Of a stretch of DNA of 63,289 bases, positions 1 through 10,000 are shown in pieces; within the stretch, counting starts at the first letter, position 1, and every line of letters starts with the position of its first letter. The position numbers were made by a program, and so were the translations under genes. The notes below the pieces were generated by a model. The model had not been told where the DNA came from and searched no databases. It saw nothing but the letters and a program-made list of their open reading frames with translations. Source of the DNA: Massilia glaciei (lineage in GTDB: Bacteria; Pseudomonadota; Gammaproteobacteria; Burkholderiales; Burkholderiaceae_D); the NCBI RefSeq assembly GCF_003011895.2, contig NZ_PXWF02000042.1, positions 20,001-83,289 of the forward strand. Reading direction: 5' to 3'.

Positions 1-2
1 TT

Positions 3-2588
3 GCAATTTACACGGTCGAGCGTGAAGAAATTTTAACAGCCAATGTCTTGACCAGCATGGCGCAGCTCCGCGAGGGCAAGGGGGAATACGATGCTGCCCT
101 TAGCGCAGTGCACAACGCACTGGCGATCTATGAGAAGCGCAATGCGACCGCGACGAAAGAATACGCGCAGGCGTATCAGATCCTTGCAAAAACGTATTCC
201 AAAAGACAGGATGTGGCGAACGCCCTGCCGGCCATGCAGCGCAGCGTCGCCATCTCGACGAAGGTGTATGGTGAAAACCATATGGAAACCGTCATCGCCC
301 ACAGTAATTTGGCCACCGTATATCTTACCTCCGGCGATTTCGCCAACGCGCGCGTGCATGCGGTGAAGGCATTGAACCTGTGCGAACAGATCGTCGAACC
401 TTCCCAGCCATGTATCGGTGTCACGCTTGGGCAGGTCGGCTCCGTTTATTCACGAAGCGGCGACAACACCAACTCCTTGCTCTACTACAAGCGCGCCCTT
501 GTGGCCATGGAGCGCGAGCTCGGACCGGATCATCCTAGTCTCGCCGTTGGGATTGCGAACGTGGGAGCGGGGGAAGGAAATGCTGGCAATTATGAAACCG
601 CCATAGCGTTGACAAAACGTGGCTTAACCCTCCAAGAAAAGCAGGGGAAATCCACCTTGGCGGTAGCCAACACGCTCAATAACCTCGCATTCCTGTACGG
701 GAAAATGGGACAGCACGAGAATGCCGTCGCGGAGATCCGGCGCGCCATCGAAATACGCGAAAAAATTCAGGGAAAATGGTCGGCTGGACTCGCCATTCCG
801 ATTAATAACTACGCATCTTTCCTCGCCGCGCTGAAGCAACCGGTCCAAGCCCAGGAGCAAGGGCGCCGGGGGCTCGCACTGGCGTTGGCGAACGGCCTTC
901 TGAAAAGCCAGAACGACTCCTTTCAGACTTTGGCGTCGATCCAGGCAACGCCGGGCAACCAGAGCGCGACGGTGTTTCTGCGCAAGCAGGCCGTCAGCAC
1001 CGTACTCAAGATCGCACAGGCGACGAAATTGCGGGACCGCGATCTCGGCAAGACATTTGTGGCGGAAAAGGCTGCCGGTTTTCGCCGCCTTATCGACGAA
1101 TTGATCGGACTTGATCGACTGCCCGAGGCGCAGGAGATCTTGGCGCTGTTAAAAGGTGACGAATACCTCCACTTTGCCGGAGAACGCCTGGTAAGCACCA
1201 CGATAGTTTCGTTCTCCGAATTTGAAAAGCCGTGGTTGCACAAGTTCCGCGAACACGAAACGCGTCTCGTGGCAATGACCGGCGCGTGGAGCGCATTGCA
1301 ACGGAAATCGACAGCCCAGACGAGCGTGGAGGAAATACAGCGTCAAGCGGAGGCCGAGGCCGAATTGGCAGCGGAAAATCTCGCGTTCATGACTTTTTTC
1401 GAGCAAATGGCCCAAGCGTTCGCGACCAAAGAGGCACAACATTCAAGCGCCACCAAGGAAAGCCTGCAACGCTTGGGTGAGAAGCGTCAACTGCTCGAAC
1501 GGCACGGCGGCGGCACGGTGGCGCTGAAATTCGTCAGCGGCGAGCGCTTGCACATCGTGTTGACAGGCGATCGCAAGCAGCTCTCGCGCCGCATTGATAT
1601 CACGGCGGAGCAACTGCAGCGCAAGATCACTGCGTTCCGGCAAGTGCTGCAGAACCCCCGGAGCGACCCGGGCCCGCTTGCGCGCGAACTGTATCAATTG
1701 CTGCTTGCCCCGGTGGCTCCGGAGCTCGCGGCCATGAAGGCGCGCACCCTGCTCGTGTCGCTCGACGGCGCGTTGCGCTACCTGCCGATGGCGGGCTTGC
1801 ATGACGGTAAGCGCTACCTTGCGCAACGCTACAGCTTGGCGCTGATCAGTGAATTGGGCAATCGATCCCTCGCCGACCAAGTCCGCACGACGCCCCATCT
1901 GGCCGGCTTCGGCCTGACGAAATCGGTCGCCGGATTCAAGGCATTGCCCGGCGTGCAACGCGAACTGAGCGGCATCGCCGGCGCCGGCGGGCGTGGCGTG
2001 CTGCGCGGAGAAATTCTTTTGGATGAAGCGTTCACGGCCGACAGTCTGGCGGCCTCGCTCGCAAAGGGCCATCCGTTCACACACCTGGCGAGCCATTTCG
2101 TCTACAAAGCCGGCCACGATGATGCATCGTTCCTGCTGTTGGGTGACGGCACGAGGCTCAGTATCAAGGCGCTGCAAAACCCGCGCTTCGATTTCAGCCG
2201 CACCGAGTTGCTCACATTGTCCGCCTGCGATACGGCCGCGACCGGGGTCGACGCCAACGGGCAGGAGGTCGAAGGAGTCGCTTCCATGCTACAGCAACGG
2301 GGCGCCAAAACCGTGCTTGCCACCCTATGGGCAGTCGACGATGGAAGCACGGCCGCGTTCATGCCCGCCTTCTACCGCCGCCTACAGACCAGCGTGAGCA
2401 AGCCGGAAGCATTGCGCCTGGCACAGCGCGACCTCATGCACGGGCGTTTCGCAGCCGGCGGCGCCAAACGCGGTGCCGAGCGGGTCGGGGTGGCCGGCGC
2501 GCAACCGAAGTACAAGGCTGACGAGCGCAATCGCTACGCGCACCCCTACTTCTGGGCGCCGTTCGTAATGGTGAGCAATTGGCGCTAG
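3..2588 (+). CDS. TPR-CHAT domain protein (5' end outside window)
   Basis: CHAT (caspase HetF associated with TPRs) peptidase-like protein. The reading frame is open back to the window edge with TPR-like sequence (AIYTVEREEIL...), so the true start lies upstream; the first in-window start-like codon is TTG at 48. The N-terminal ~300 residues are tandem TPR units of the kinesin-light-chain/NB-ARC type (e.g. YGENHMETVIAHSNLATVY, LGPDHPSLAVGIANVG). A helical linker follows, then a C-terminal CHAT domain (about residues 520-846 counted from codon 48). The putative catalytic pair is visible: His683 in THLASHF and Cys727 in LSACDTA, and the family ending AHPYFWAPFVMVSNW is intact. CHAT proteins are clan CD cysteine peptidases or pseudo-peptidases, some acting in caspase-like defence or signalling. 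No signal peptide can be assessed. It converges on an operon encoding a second clan CD peptidase. Substrate unknown. Confidence 0.9.
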   Translation, partial: AIYTVEREEILTANVLTSMAQLREGKGEYDAALSAVHNALAIYEKRNATATKEYAQAYQILAKTYSKRQDVANALPAMQRSVAISTKVYGENHMETVIAHSNLATVYLTSGDFANARVHAVKALNLCEQIVEPSQPCIGVTLGQVGSVYSRSGDNTNSLLYYKRALVAMERELGPDHPSLAVGIANVGAGEGNAGNYETAIALTKRGLTLQEKQGKSTLAVANTLNNLAFLYGKMGQHENAVAEIRRAIEIREKIQGKWSAGLAIPINNYASFLAALKQPVQAQEQGRRGLALALANGLLKSQNDSFQTLASIQATPGNQSATVFLRKQAVSTVLKIAQATKLRDRDLGKTFVAEKAAGFRRLIDELIGLDRLPEAQEILALLKGDEYLHFAGERLVSTTIVSFSEFEKPWLHKFREHETRLVAMTGAWSALQRKSTAQTSVEEIQRQAEAEAELAAENLAFMTFFEQMAQAFATKEAQHSSATKESLQRLGEKRQLLERHGGGTVALKFVSGERLHIVLTGDRKQLSRRIDITAEQLQRKITAFRQVLQNPRSDPGPLARELYQLLLAPVAPELAAMKARTLLVSLDGALRYLPMAGLHDGKRYLAQRYSLALISELGNRSLADQVRTTPHLAGFGLTKSVAGFKALPGVQRELSGIAGAGGRGVLRGEILLDEAFTADSLAASLAKGHPFTHLASHFVYKAGHDDASFLLLGDGTRLSIKALQNPRFDFSRTELLTLSACDTAATGVDANGQEVEGVASMLQQRGAKTVLATLWAVDDGSTAAFMPAFYRRLQTSVSKPEALRLAQRDLMHGRFAAGGAKRGAERVGVAGAQPKYKADERNRYAHPYFWAPFVMVSNWR

Positions 2589-2749
2589 CAGCCTGTCGGA
2601 CTTTAAAGAATCGAAGCGAAAATTCGGCTGAGCGAGGACAGATTTCGACGATTTTGAAGGTCAATAGTTATTCTATTGACCAAAAAAGCGGCGAAATATG
2701 GACCGCTCAGGCGGATTTGCAGCCGATTTCCATTAAGTCCGACAGGCTG
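2589..2749. mobile_element. 161-bp palindromic MITE with CTAG target duplication
   Basis: Terminal inverted repeats CAGCCTGTCGGACTT(T)AA at 2589-2606 and its complement at 2733-2749 bound an element that is imperfectly palindromic throughout, with a perfect 9-bp central stem (GGTCAATAG/CTATTGACC, about 2660-2682). Identical CTAG tetranucleotides flank it at 2585-2588 and 2750-2753, as expected for a 4-bp target-site duplication. It encodes no transposase, so it would be mobilised in trans. IS5-group elements use YTAR-type targets, so an IS5-like parent is plausible but unproven. Confidence 0.75.
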
Positions 2750-2810
2750 CTAGCCTAGGGATCTGCGCGTTGGCCCCCGCCGCCGGGACGGCTCGCGATC
2801 GGACGGGGCT

Positions 2811-4895
2811 CTATGGTTGGGCGCCCGCCCGCGTCGTGGTCCAACTATATAAGGTCATCAAGCTGCTCGGCCATGCCGGGCGGGCGCCGTCGCCGCGCGC
2901 GTAGGGCACGCCGAATCCAGCGGCGGCAAGCAGGGCGCGCAGCCCTTCGGCGTCATCCTGGCCCGGGTCGCCGGCGCGTTTTGGCCTTGCTTCCGGGGCG
3001 CCGCGCTGGGCCAGGAAGCTGAAGTCGGCAACCAAGGTGAAAGGCGCGGCCTCCACTGCGACCGCGAGCAGTCGCTCGCGTCCCAGCGTGGTGGCGGTTA
3101 TGTCCAGCGCCACCTCGACCTGTCCATTGGGCTCGACCCGGTTCGTTTCGCCGCGGTAATACGGAAAAACCGGCGCAATGCCAAAGCTGCTGTCGAGGAA
3201 CAGCAAGGTCAGGTCGACCGACCGCGTGCCGCGGTTGTCGAACCTGAAGTAGATCCGATCACCGGCCTTCAGCCGGGCCAGTCCGCCCGCCGCCACGCTG
3301 GTGCGCCGCGCGCTGCCGGCAGCGCGCACCTGCATCGACAGCATCGGTTTGCCGCCGGCCGGGTCTAGCGGCATTTGCGCCGCCAACTTGAGCAGGTTTT
3401 GCACCTTGGCGATCCGTTGCAACTGCTCGTGGAGGCGCGCGGCAAGGAGTTTTTCATCGCTGCCGATCGGCACCGACCAAACGCCCTCTCCACCCGGCGC
3501 GCCATGGCGCATGCCGGCCGGCAGCAGCCAGGCCTTGGCGCCGCGCGCCACCAATTCGACGTCGGCGTGTTGTCCGGCGCCTTTCCAGGCGATCGGCACG
3601 GCGCCCGTCGCGCCGCGGCGCAACCGTTTCAGCGCCTTGCGCATCGTCCCGGTCGCGCGCGCCGGCGCCGCCACCTGTAGCGAAAGCGCGAGACCCGGAT
3701 CGATCAGTCGGGCGAACGCGCCCGATCCTATGTCCGGCGCCGCTTTGCCGTCCAGGGGAAGCAAGGTCGAATGCAGGATGTCGACCTGCGTCGCCTTCAG
3801 ATATGCCGGGGCGCGCGGCTCCGGCGCGGCCGCGGCCGGCTCCAGCGCGAACACGGCGCCCTCACCGAATTGATGCAGCGATCCCGCCGCGATGCTCAGT
3901 GCGCCCGCGGTCTTGTCGACTTCGACTCGCCATCGCTGGAGAGCCGGCGAGGCGGGCGCGCCAAACACAGAACGGTCGAGCATCGTACCTTCGAAGACGG
4001 GGGTCGGAAAATAGCGGTTCTGCGCCGCGTGACGGTTCAAGATGCGCTCGCCAAGTTGGCGGTAGCTGATGCCGGGATAGGCGCTCAAGGCTTGCGCCAG
4101 CGCGTAGCTGAAAACGCCGTACAACTTGCCGTTACCGGACGGGAACCGTTCCTCCAGCGTAGTTTGATCGCTCTGGGCCGCATAGAAGACGGCCAAGCCA
4201 CCGCGCCCGGCGTCGTCCAATTCCTGAACTGTCGCCCTGCGAAGTGCGGTCGGTAGCGGCGCCGAGCCAGGAGGCTTCCTCGCCGGCCTCGCCGGGATGC
4301 CGAGCGCAGCGGACGCAAGTTCGCGTGTGCGCTCGTCGCCGCTGCGGCTCATCGTCCCTGCATGGCAGGTGTCGAACACCGCACAGACCGACGCGCCGCG
4401 AGCACGCATGACGTCGATCTCCAGTTTGAATTCCTTGTCGATCATCGCATTGTGGACCGCCCCGGTCTTCCCGTCCCAGCTGCGGATGTCGGAAGGAAGA
4501 AATATTTCGTCGAGCCCGTCGGTCTCATTCGCCCTGTTGATGGGCGAGGCCGGCTGTTGCGAGCCGTGTCCGGAAAAATGCAGGTAGATAATCTTGCCCG
4601 GTGCAGCGACCTCGCCGAGGCGTCGCAAGGCCTCGAGTATGGCAGCGCGGGTGGGCGGCGCCGCGCCTGCCACCGCCTGCGCAAGCACCGTGACATCGCC
4701 ATCGGAAAAGCCCGCCCTGCCAATTACGGCGCGCATCATTTCAACATCATTGCGCGCGCCCGGCAACTGGCGGCTGCTGTCCAACGTTGCATATCGCGAT
4801 ACGCCTACCAGCAGGGCGTGCTTGTCGCCGGCGTGAGCGTCCGTTCCGGCAAAAAGAAATAGCGCGCAAGCGAGTCCAACCCCGAATGGACGCAT
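2811..4895 (-). CDS. exported caspase-like (C14) peptidase with DUF4384-like C-terminus
   Basis: 694-aa caspase-family protein. The start chosen is the ATG giving a signal peptide (MRPFGVGLACALFLFAGTDAHA); the frame runs open further upstream but there overlaps the preceding gene. The caspase fold begins directly after the signal (DKHALLVGVSRY). It has the catalytic His in LHFSGHG (His110) and the catalytic Cys in VFDTCHAG (Cys177), with the family feature GLDEIFLPSD between them. The last ~150 residues (LKAGDRIYFRFDN..., LLFLDSSFGIAPVFP) resemble DUF4384, which often accompanies bacterial caspases. It should act in the periplasm or envelope. It is the last gene of a sigma factor-membrane protein-caspase operon, with a 2-bp gap to the preceding gene. 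Substrate unknown. Confidence 0.88.
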   Translation of the reverse strand: MRPFGVGLACALFLFAGTDAHAGDKHALLVGVSRYATLDSSRQLPGARNDVEMMRAVIGRAGFSDGDVTVLAQAVAGAAPPTRAAILEALRRLGEVAAPGKIIYLHFSGHGSQQPASPINRANETDGLDEIFLPSDIRSWDGKTGAVHNAMIDKEFKLEIDVMRARGASVCAVFDTCHAGTMSRSGDERTRELASAALGIPARPARKPPGSAPLPTALRRATVQELDDAGRGGLAVFYAAQSDQTTLEERFPSGNGKLYGVFSYALAQALSAYPGISYRQLGERILNRHAAQNRYFPTPVFEGTMLDRSVFGAPASPALQRWRVEVDKTAGALSIAAGSLHQFGEGAVFALEPAAAAPEPRAPAYLKATQVDILHSTLLPLDGKAAPDIGSGAFARLIDPGLALSLQVAAPARATGTMRKALKRLRRGATGAVPIAWKGAGQHADVELVARGAKAWLLPAGMRHGAPGGEGVWSVPIGSDEKLLAARLHEQLQRIAKVQNLLKLAAQMPLDPAGGKPMLSMQVRAAGSARRTSVAAGGLARLKAGDRIYFRFDNRGTRSVDLTLLFLDSSFGIAPVFPYYRGETNRVEPNGQVEVALDITATTLGRERLLAVAVEAAPFTLVADFSFLAQRGAPEARPKRAGDPGQDDAEGLRALLAAAGFGVPYARGDGARPAWPSSLMTLYSWTTTRAGAQP

Positions 4896-4897
4896 TT

Positions 4898-5473
4898 TCA
4901 ACGTGCCCGTTGCAAACGAAGCAGGAGGTGCCCGTTGTTGCCAACCCGGACCTGGTACTGCTTGAGCAAGGCATTCACTTGCGGTTCCACTTGGGATGGC
5001 ACAAAGGCTTCGATCACGACCGCGTCGCCCAGATCGGTCGCATCCGCCGACACCCCCAGCTTCGCCAACTGGGCATCCAAAATCACGGCGGCCTGCTGTG
5101 GATCTGCCAGAAGTACAAGTTGCGCGGAGGAACTTCCACGCATCGGGGCGTCGTCGCCCGGTGTCGTCCCCGGTAACTGCGGCATGACCGTCAGCGACAG
5201 TCCTATGCCGGCCACCAGCATGGCGGCCAAGGCAAGCGGGAGACGCTTGGACCACGACACCGGCTCCGGCTGGTCGAGCAGACCTTCCGCGGCGAGCCGC
5301 GCGCGCAGCCGCTCCAGGCCCGCGTGTTCCCCGCCGGGCGCTGCCGCTTGCGCGTGCAGGGCCAGGATCGCGTCGCGCACGAGTTGCGCTTCCTGGATCG
5401 TCGCCGGTGCCGCCAGTGGCCGCCCGCCACCGGCGATGACCGCGAACCAATCGTCGTCATCGTCCCTGCTCAT
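4898..5473 (-). CDS. single-pass membrane protein, candidate anti-sigma factor
   Basis: 191-aa protein with an acidic, probably cytoplasmic N-terminus (MSRDDDDDWFAVIAGG), a helical region to about residue 75, one transmembrane segment (KRLPLALAAMLVAGIGLSL, about 77-97) and a ~90-residue extracytoplasmic domain with the look of a small alpha/beta module (AQLVLLADPQQAAVILDAQL...VVIEAFVPSQV). The start is the ATG that overlaps the sigma gene's stop codon by ATGA; the longer upstream frame runs inside the sigma gene. Position and topology fit an anti-sigma factor or regulator controlling the upstream sigma factor, possibly coupling it to the exported caspase downstream. No zinc-binding anti-sigma motif (HxxxCxxC) is visible, so the role is inferred from context. 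Confidence 0.7.
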   Translation of the reverse strand: MSRDDDDDWFAVIAGGGRPLAAPATIQEAQLVRDAILALHAQAAAPGGEHAGLERLRARLAAEGLLDQPEPVSWSKRLPLALAAMLVAGIGLSLTVMPQLPGTTPGDDAPMRGSSSAQLVLLADPQQAAVILDAQLAKLGVSADATDLGDAVVIEAFVPSQVEPQVNALLKQYQVRVGNNGHLLLRLQRAR

Positions 5474-6102
5474 GTTTCCTCCCCGTCCAGATAGATGAAG
5501 CAATGCCCGAAATAGCTGCGCATTTTGATGCGGCATTGCCGGAGGTATTCGCGGGTCGCCGGATCGCTGCGGTTGAGGAAGCGCGCCACCTCCTTTGAAC
5601 ACAGGCCTTCCAGAACCGATAAAGTCATGGCTTCGGCGCGTTTCGGATGAGATCGTTCGAACGCCAGGAACGCGCGGCGCACGCAATCACGCAGGCCGAA
5701 GTTTGACAGCGCACCGAGCTCGCGGTGTGAATAGTAAAGGCTTGATTGCAAGGGCAGGATCTCCGCATCTTCGGCCTGGCGCCGGAGGTTTCCTTCACGC
5801 ATGTGACTGCTGTAGGTGTTGTTTGCGATCGAAAACAGCCAAACCCGGAACGGCTGCTCCGGCGTGAATTGTTCGCAGTTGACGACGACCTTGATGATCA
5901 CCTCCTGGAACAACTCGTCCGCCGTTTCACAGTCCAGTCCGGCAGCCATGAACTTCCTCCGAACGCTCGCGCCATAGCGCTCATACAACTGCGCGCATCC
6001 CCGTTCGCGCTCCCGCCCGCCCTTTGAGATCGCGAGCAAAGCAAGGTGATCGGGGTCCTTGTCGCGCCGCAGCTTTAGATATTTTGAGAAATTAACGAGC
6101 AT
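5470..6102 (-). CDS. ECF-like RNA polymerase sigma factor
   Basis: 210-aa sigma-70 family protein. The region 2 helices are recognisable (LYERYGASVRRKFMAAGLD..ADELFQEVIIKVV, then PFRVWLFSIANNTYSSHMR), and a region 4 helix-turn-helix follows (CVRRAFLAFERSHPKRAEAMTLSVLEGLCSKEVARFL..PATREYLRQCR). The start chosen is MLVNFSKYLKLRRDKD; an ATG 29 codons upstream would add an atypical extension. It overlaps the downstream membrane-protein gene by 4 bp, so translation is probably coupled. It is expected to direct its own operon and perhaps nearby genes. The divergent small secreted-protein gene shares its upstream region. The ECF subgroup cannot be assigned here. Confidence 0.85.
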   Translation of the reverse strand: MLVNFSKYLKLRRDKDPDHLALLAISKGGRERERGCAQLYERYGASVRRKFMAAGLDCETADELFQEVIIKVVVNCEQFTPEQPFRVWLFSIANNTYSSHMREGNLRRQAEDAEILPLQSSLYYSHRELGALSNFGLRDCVRRAFLAFERSHPKRAEAMTLSVLEGLCSKEVARFLNRSDPATREYLRQCRIKMRSYFGHCFIYLDGEET

Positions 6103-6190
6103 AGACCTGAAAGCAGTGGAATCGGCGACGCAATTTGCCACCTGCCGGGAATCTACCAGCGATCGGCTCGCTCTACAAGGAAATGTCAAT

Positions 6191-6238
6191 TTCCAATTGG
6201 AAAAATATATATGGGAAATACCCTGACATATTTGTCAG
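6191..6238. promoter_or_regulatory. palindromes upstream of the sigma operon
   Basis: Two dyads lie in the 284-bp divergent intergenic region: TTCCAATTGGAA (6191-6202, perfect) and CTGACA-4 bp-TGTCAG (6223-6238). An AT-rich stretch (aaaaatatat) sits between them. They could be operator or promoter elements for the sigma operon. There is no direct evidence of what binds. Confidence 0.35.
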
Positions 6239-6386
6239 CGCCGAGTCTCTTGCGTTTGGATTCGGTTTGAAACAAGCTTAGCGCGCTCGCCGTTCACGTT
6301 TTGTTGCTCAACGGCATCGCAATCCGATCCTAGCCCGAGATAGGGGTATGGACGGTCTTCTCAACAATCTAGTCTAGGGATTCCAA

Positions 6387-6620
6387 ATGAAAAAATTACT
6401 CTTGCTGTGCCTGCTCGGAATGACAGGCCTCGCCCACGCGGCCGATTATCAATGCAAGGTCTATTGCAAGAGCGGGATGACGACGGTGACCGTTCAAGCG
6501 GACAGCAGGGAAGACGCCGCCGCGAAGGTCGACCGGCAAGGCGACCAGATCTGCAAAAATGACGATCGTGGCTCGGCCACGAAAGAGACGATGCGTCCGG
6601 AGCAATGCAGCCGCAACTAA
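6387..6620 (+). CDS. small secreted cysteine-containing protein
   Basis: 77-aa protein with a clear Sec signal peptide (MKKLLLLCLLGMTGLAHA, cleavage after AHA) and a ~58-residue mature part with four cysteines (YQCKVYC, QICKN, EQCSR), so probably two disulfides in the periplasm. I recognise no family. It is transcribed divergently from the ECF-like sigma operon and lies upstream of the subtilase gene, so it could belong to either group. Confidence 0.65.
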   Translation: MKKLLLLCLLGMTGLAHAADYQCKVYCKSGMTTVTVQADSREDAAAKVDRQGDQICKNDDRGSATKETMRPEQCSRN

Positions 6621-7024
6621 GCCAGATTATTTCAAATTGGGCAAGTGGGGGAAAGCAATTGCTAAATGCGGATTGCGAAAGTGCATGCAGTAGAACAAAC
6701 GCCACTCGCCTATCATCTATCCGAAAAACGATCGCGATCAAAGTTTTGCGAGATAACAGTCTTGAAAGCACAGAGACGTCCTTCCAAGCCGGTTGCGCAG
6801 GCAAGCCGCTAAGGGCTCATGCGTACGAAAAGCGCGCCAGCTCGCCCGTGGGCCTGCTTGCCGGCACGCAAGCGGCATGCGCGGCGGGGTCACCAGTTCG
6901 ATGGGCGCCATCGCCAACCTGCGCATGTCCCGTTTTAAAAGCCTGCCGCAGAATCACCGGCAGCCGGCTGCGCCGTGCGTATTATTTTCAATTAGCAATT
7001 CTAAATTTATAGGGATGTTCGTCC
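6621..7024. other. 404-bp intergenic region, no gene seen
   Basis: Open frames here show no recognisable protein features. The first part is AT-rich; about 6780-6990 returns to high GC and is unlike both neighbours. A ribosome-binding-like AGGGATG precedes the next start. The subtilase promoter should be here, but I cannot place it convincingly. Confidence 0.4.
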
Positions 7025-10000
7025 ATGCCGACGTCACACGATGAAATAGGGCTCAAGCGCCTTCTGAAATTTCCTTCCATCTTTCTCATCGTCGCAGCTG
7101 TGTCTGGCTGTGGCAAGTCCCATTCGCCGCCAGCCGAAGCGCCGGCCGTTAGCAGTGTTCATCCTATTCAGTCCACGGTGGGACAGCCCGTCATTTTTAC
7201 CTTGACTGGTTCGGCCCTGCACAATGGCTTGCAACCGCACTTGGCTGGCTGCGGCAATCTGCAAGTGACCGGCCGTTCGACAACGCAATTGACGTTTAGT
7301 TGCACGCCCACGGCATCAGGTCGGCATAAACTGCAGGTTAAGTCCGAAAATACTGCGGTGGCCGATTTTGAATTGGAATTCCAAAAAATTGGTGAGATTT
7401 TGCGCGTTAAGGAGTCGCAGTTTAGCGACGTGGTGCAGAGCAGTCTCGGAATGGATATTGTAAAAGGCCAGTTGGTGGTGCTGGGTAAAGACGGCACAAC
7501 ACCTCAACAAATGGCAGAACTTGCACTAAAATATAAAATGCAAGTGGTTGGGCAAGTCGATTTGGTGAATATGTACCAGCTGGAAGGCAAATTGACAGTT
7601 GTGGAGCTAGAACAGGCAAAAGCCTTGCTTGCAAAAGAAGAAGAAATTTTAAACGCGGACTTCAACGGATTTTCTAAGGCGCAAGAATATACATTGGGCG
7701 CGGAGCCGTTCAGGCCAGATGATTACTCATCCACATCCGACTCCGTGGAATGGAAATTTTTCAAATCGGATACGTATGATTATGCCGAGAAAAACTGGCA
7801 CTTGCGTCATGGTCGAGTTCCGTATGCATGGCAACGTCTGAAGGATATGGGATCGTATGATAATCCGGTCTCCGTTGGTGTGGTGGACAACGGTTTCCGG
7901 CTGAACCATGAGGATCTGAGTATGACCGCGGTCCGCATGTCCGGTGTGGGCGGAAGGTACGAACCGAACAAAAATGATGATCACCATAATCATGGCATGC
8001 ATGTCGCCGGCATTATTGGTGCGACGGTCAATAACGGTAAGGGAACATCCGGGGTCTCGCCAAATGGCACGGTTGTGTATGCCTATCGCACCGACTTGAG
8101 TACTATGGGAAGTCTTGCTGGAATTGCCTGGGCGGCGAGCAAGGATGTAAAAATAATAAATATTAGCTTTGGAAATGTAAATAAGCAAAAAACATTCGAC
8201 AACAGGGAGTTGAGCGTCGCGGATTCTCGTGCCTCTTTCGGTTTGTTCTTAGCGCGATTGCTAACAAAAAAGGATGTGTTGATTGTTCATGCAGCAGGCA
8301 ACGATTCAAATGGCTGTGACGAAGAACCCAAGTATCATGCGTGTGTCGATAAAAACTTCCCCGCAGACTTGGAAGGCTACGCTGCTTCATTGAAATCAAA
8401 TTGGGGTAGCACGGAGAGCATTGAAAAATTAAAAAGCGATTTTTCGGCCGTATTGAGCACCACCGATTTGCAGGGCATCCCGGTTTTGGATTGGGTGCGC
8501 AACCATACCTTGGTAGTGGGGTCATTGGGGATTGTTGACAAGAAGATAGCAATGTCCTCTTTTTCCAACGGTGGTAGTGTCATTGATGTGTTTGCGCCGG
8601 GCACTGGCATCTATTCACTGTCGGACGTGAGCGATAAAGACTATACGTCGATGAGTGGTACTTCACAGGCTGCGCCATATGTGGCCGGTGTCGCAGCCTT
8701 GGCCCTGAAAGCAAATCCAAAACTCAGCGCCATGCAACTAAAGTGGCTGATGGCATGGCCAAACGGGCGCGCCCCGATGACACATTGGATTTGCGACTAT
8801 TCGACAGGCAGGCCTTCTTGTGATGCAGTAAAGGCCAATGAAAGCGATGCGAATAAGGTGGCGGCTGGGTATGTCGCTGCAACCCGGCCCATGATTCACG
8901 CCGATAGGACCGTTTACGACGCAACCACTTGGAATGCCGTTCCAGTGGCGGTAGCGAGTGGGAATTTTTCAGTGATTGCTGTGGATACTTATTGTTCCTT
9001 GTCTCATCACGAAAATGGGCGTTATGAAGTTGGTGATGTATTTGTCGACGTACATGAATTTGAAAATGGGCAACGTGGCGGAAGGATCGCTACGGATATA
9101 GAATCTACGCCGATTTTTCTCGCAGCCGACAAACGGTACGCTTTTGTCATTAGACAGGGGAAAGAGGCGCCACTGGTTTTGGATTCTCGTTCATTCTATG
9201 TCGGTAAAAATATTTCGGCATCCTATGCGCTTTACCTGCAAGACCCTTTAAATGGTTGCATCGGCAACTTCACCCAGGATGGACGCGCTTATCAGTTGTG
9301 GCGGGAAAAAGGGGAAGGCCAAAACTATGAAGTCGTACCGCAAAGTGCAGGTGAATCATCTCCCTCAATCGTGGCCGCCCCAACCGCACCCACAGTCAAT
9401 GTTGAAGCCAGTTTTTCGCTTGCAAGCACCACATTTGACGGGATCAAATCAATCGTCTGGAAATTTGGCGAGACGGTTGTGGAGATGCTTAACAATTTTG
9501 GCAACGCCATTAAGCATACGTTTCGTTCTGTCGGGGATGTCAAGGTATCCGCGGAGATAGTAAACACGGAAAGCAATACCGTTGCCACGGTGGTCTCTAT
9601 GGTAAAGGTCAAGGCAATCATTGAAATCGACGAAGATTTTTTCAACGATCCCGCATTGGAACGACTCTACGATGTGCAAAAAATCGGTATGGACACCAGT
9701 GGTGGGACACTGCGCCTGCCGTTGACCGTCGGCGATGTGGACACGACCTTTCCCTTCATTTGGATTGCCAACTCGGGCGAAGGTACGATCTCCAAATTGG
9801 ACGTGGCGACAGGCGTTGAGCTAGGTCGTTATCGGACGGGCCCGGGCAATGGCAACCCCTCACGGACCACGGTTGATCAAGACGGTAATGTATGGGTCGG
9901 AAATCGCAATAACAACACGATCACGAAGGTGGGCCTTAAGGAGTTTAATCAATGTGTTGATCGCAACGGCAATGGCGCTATTGAAACTTCCACAGGCGGT

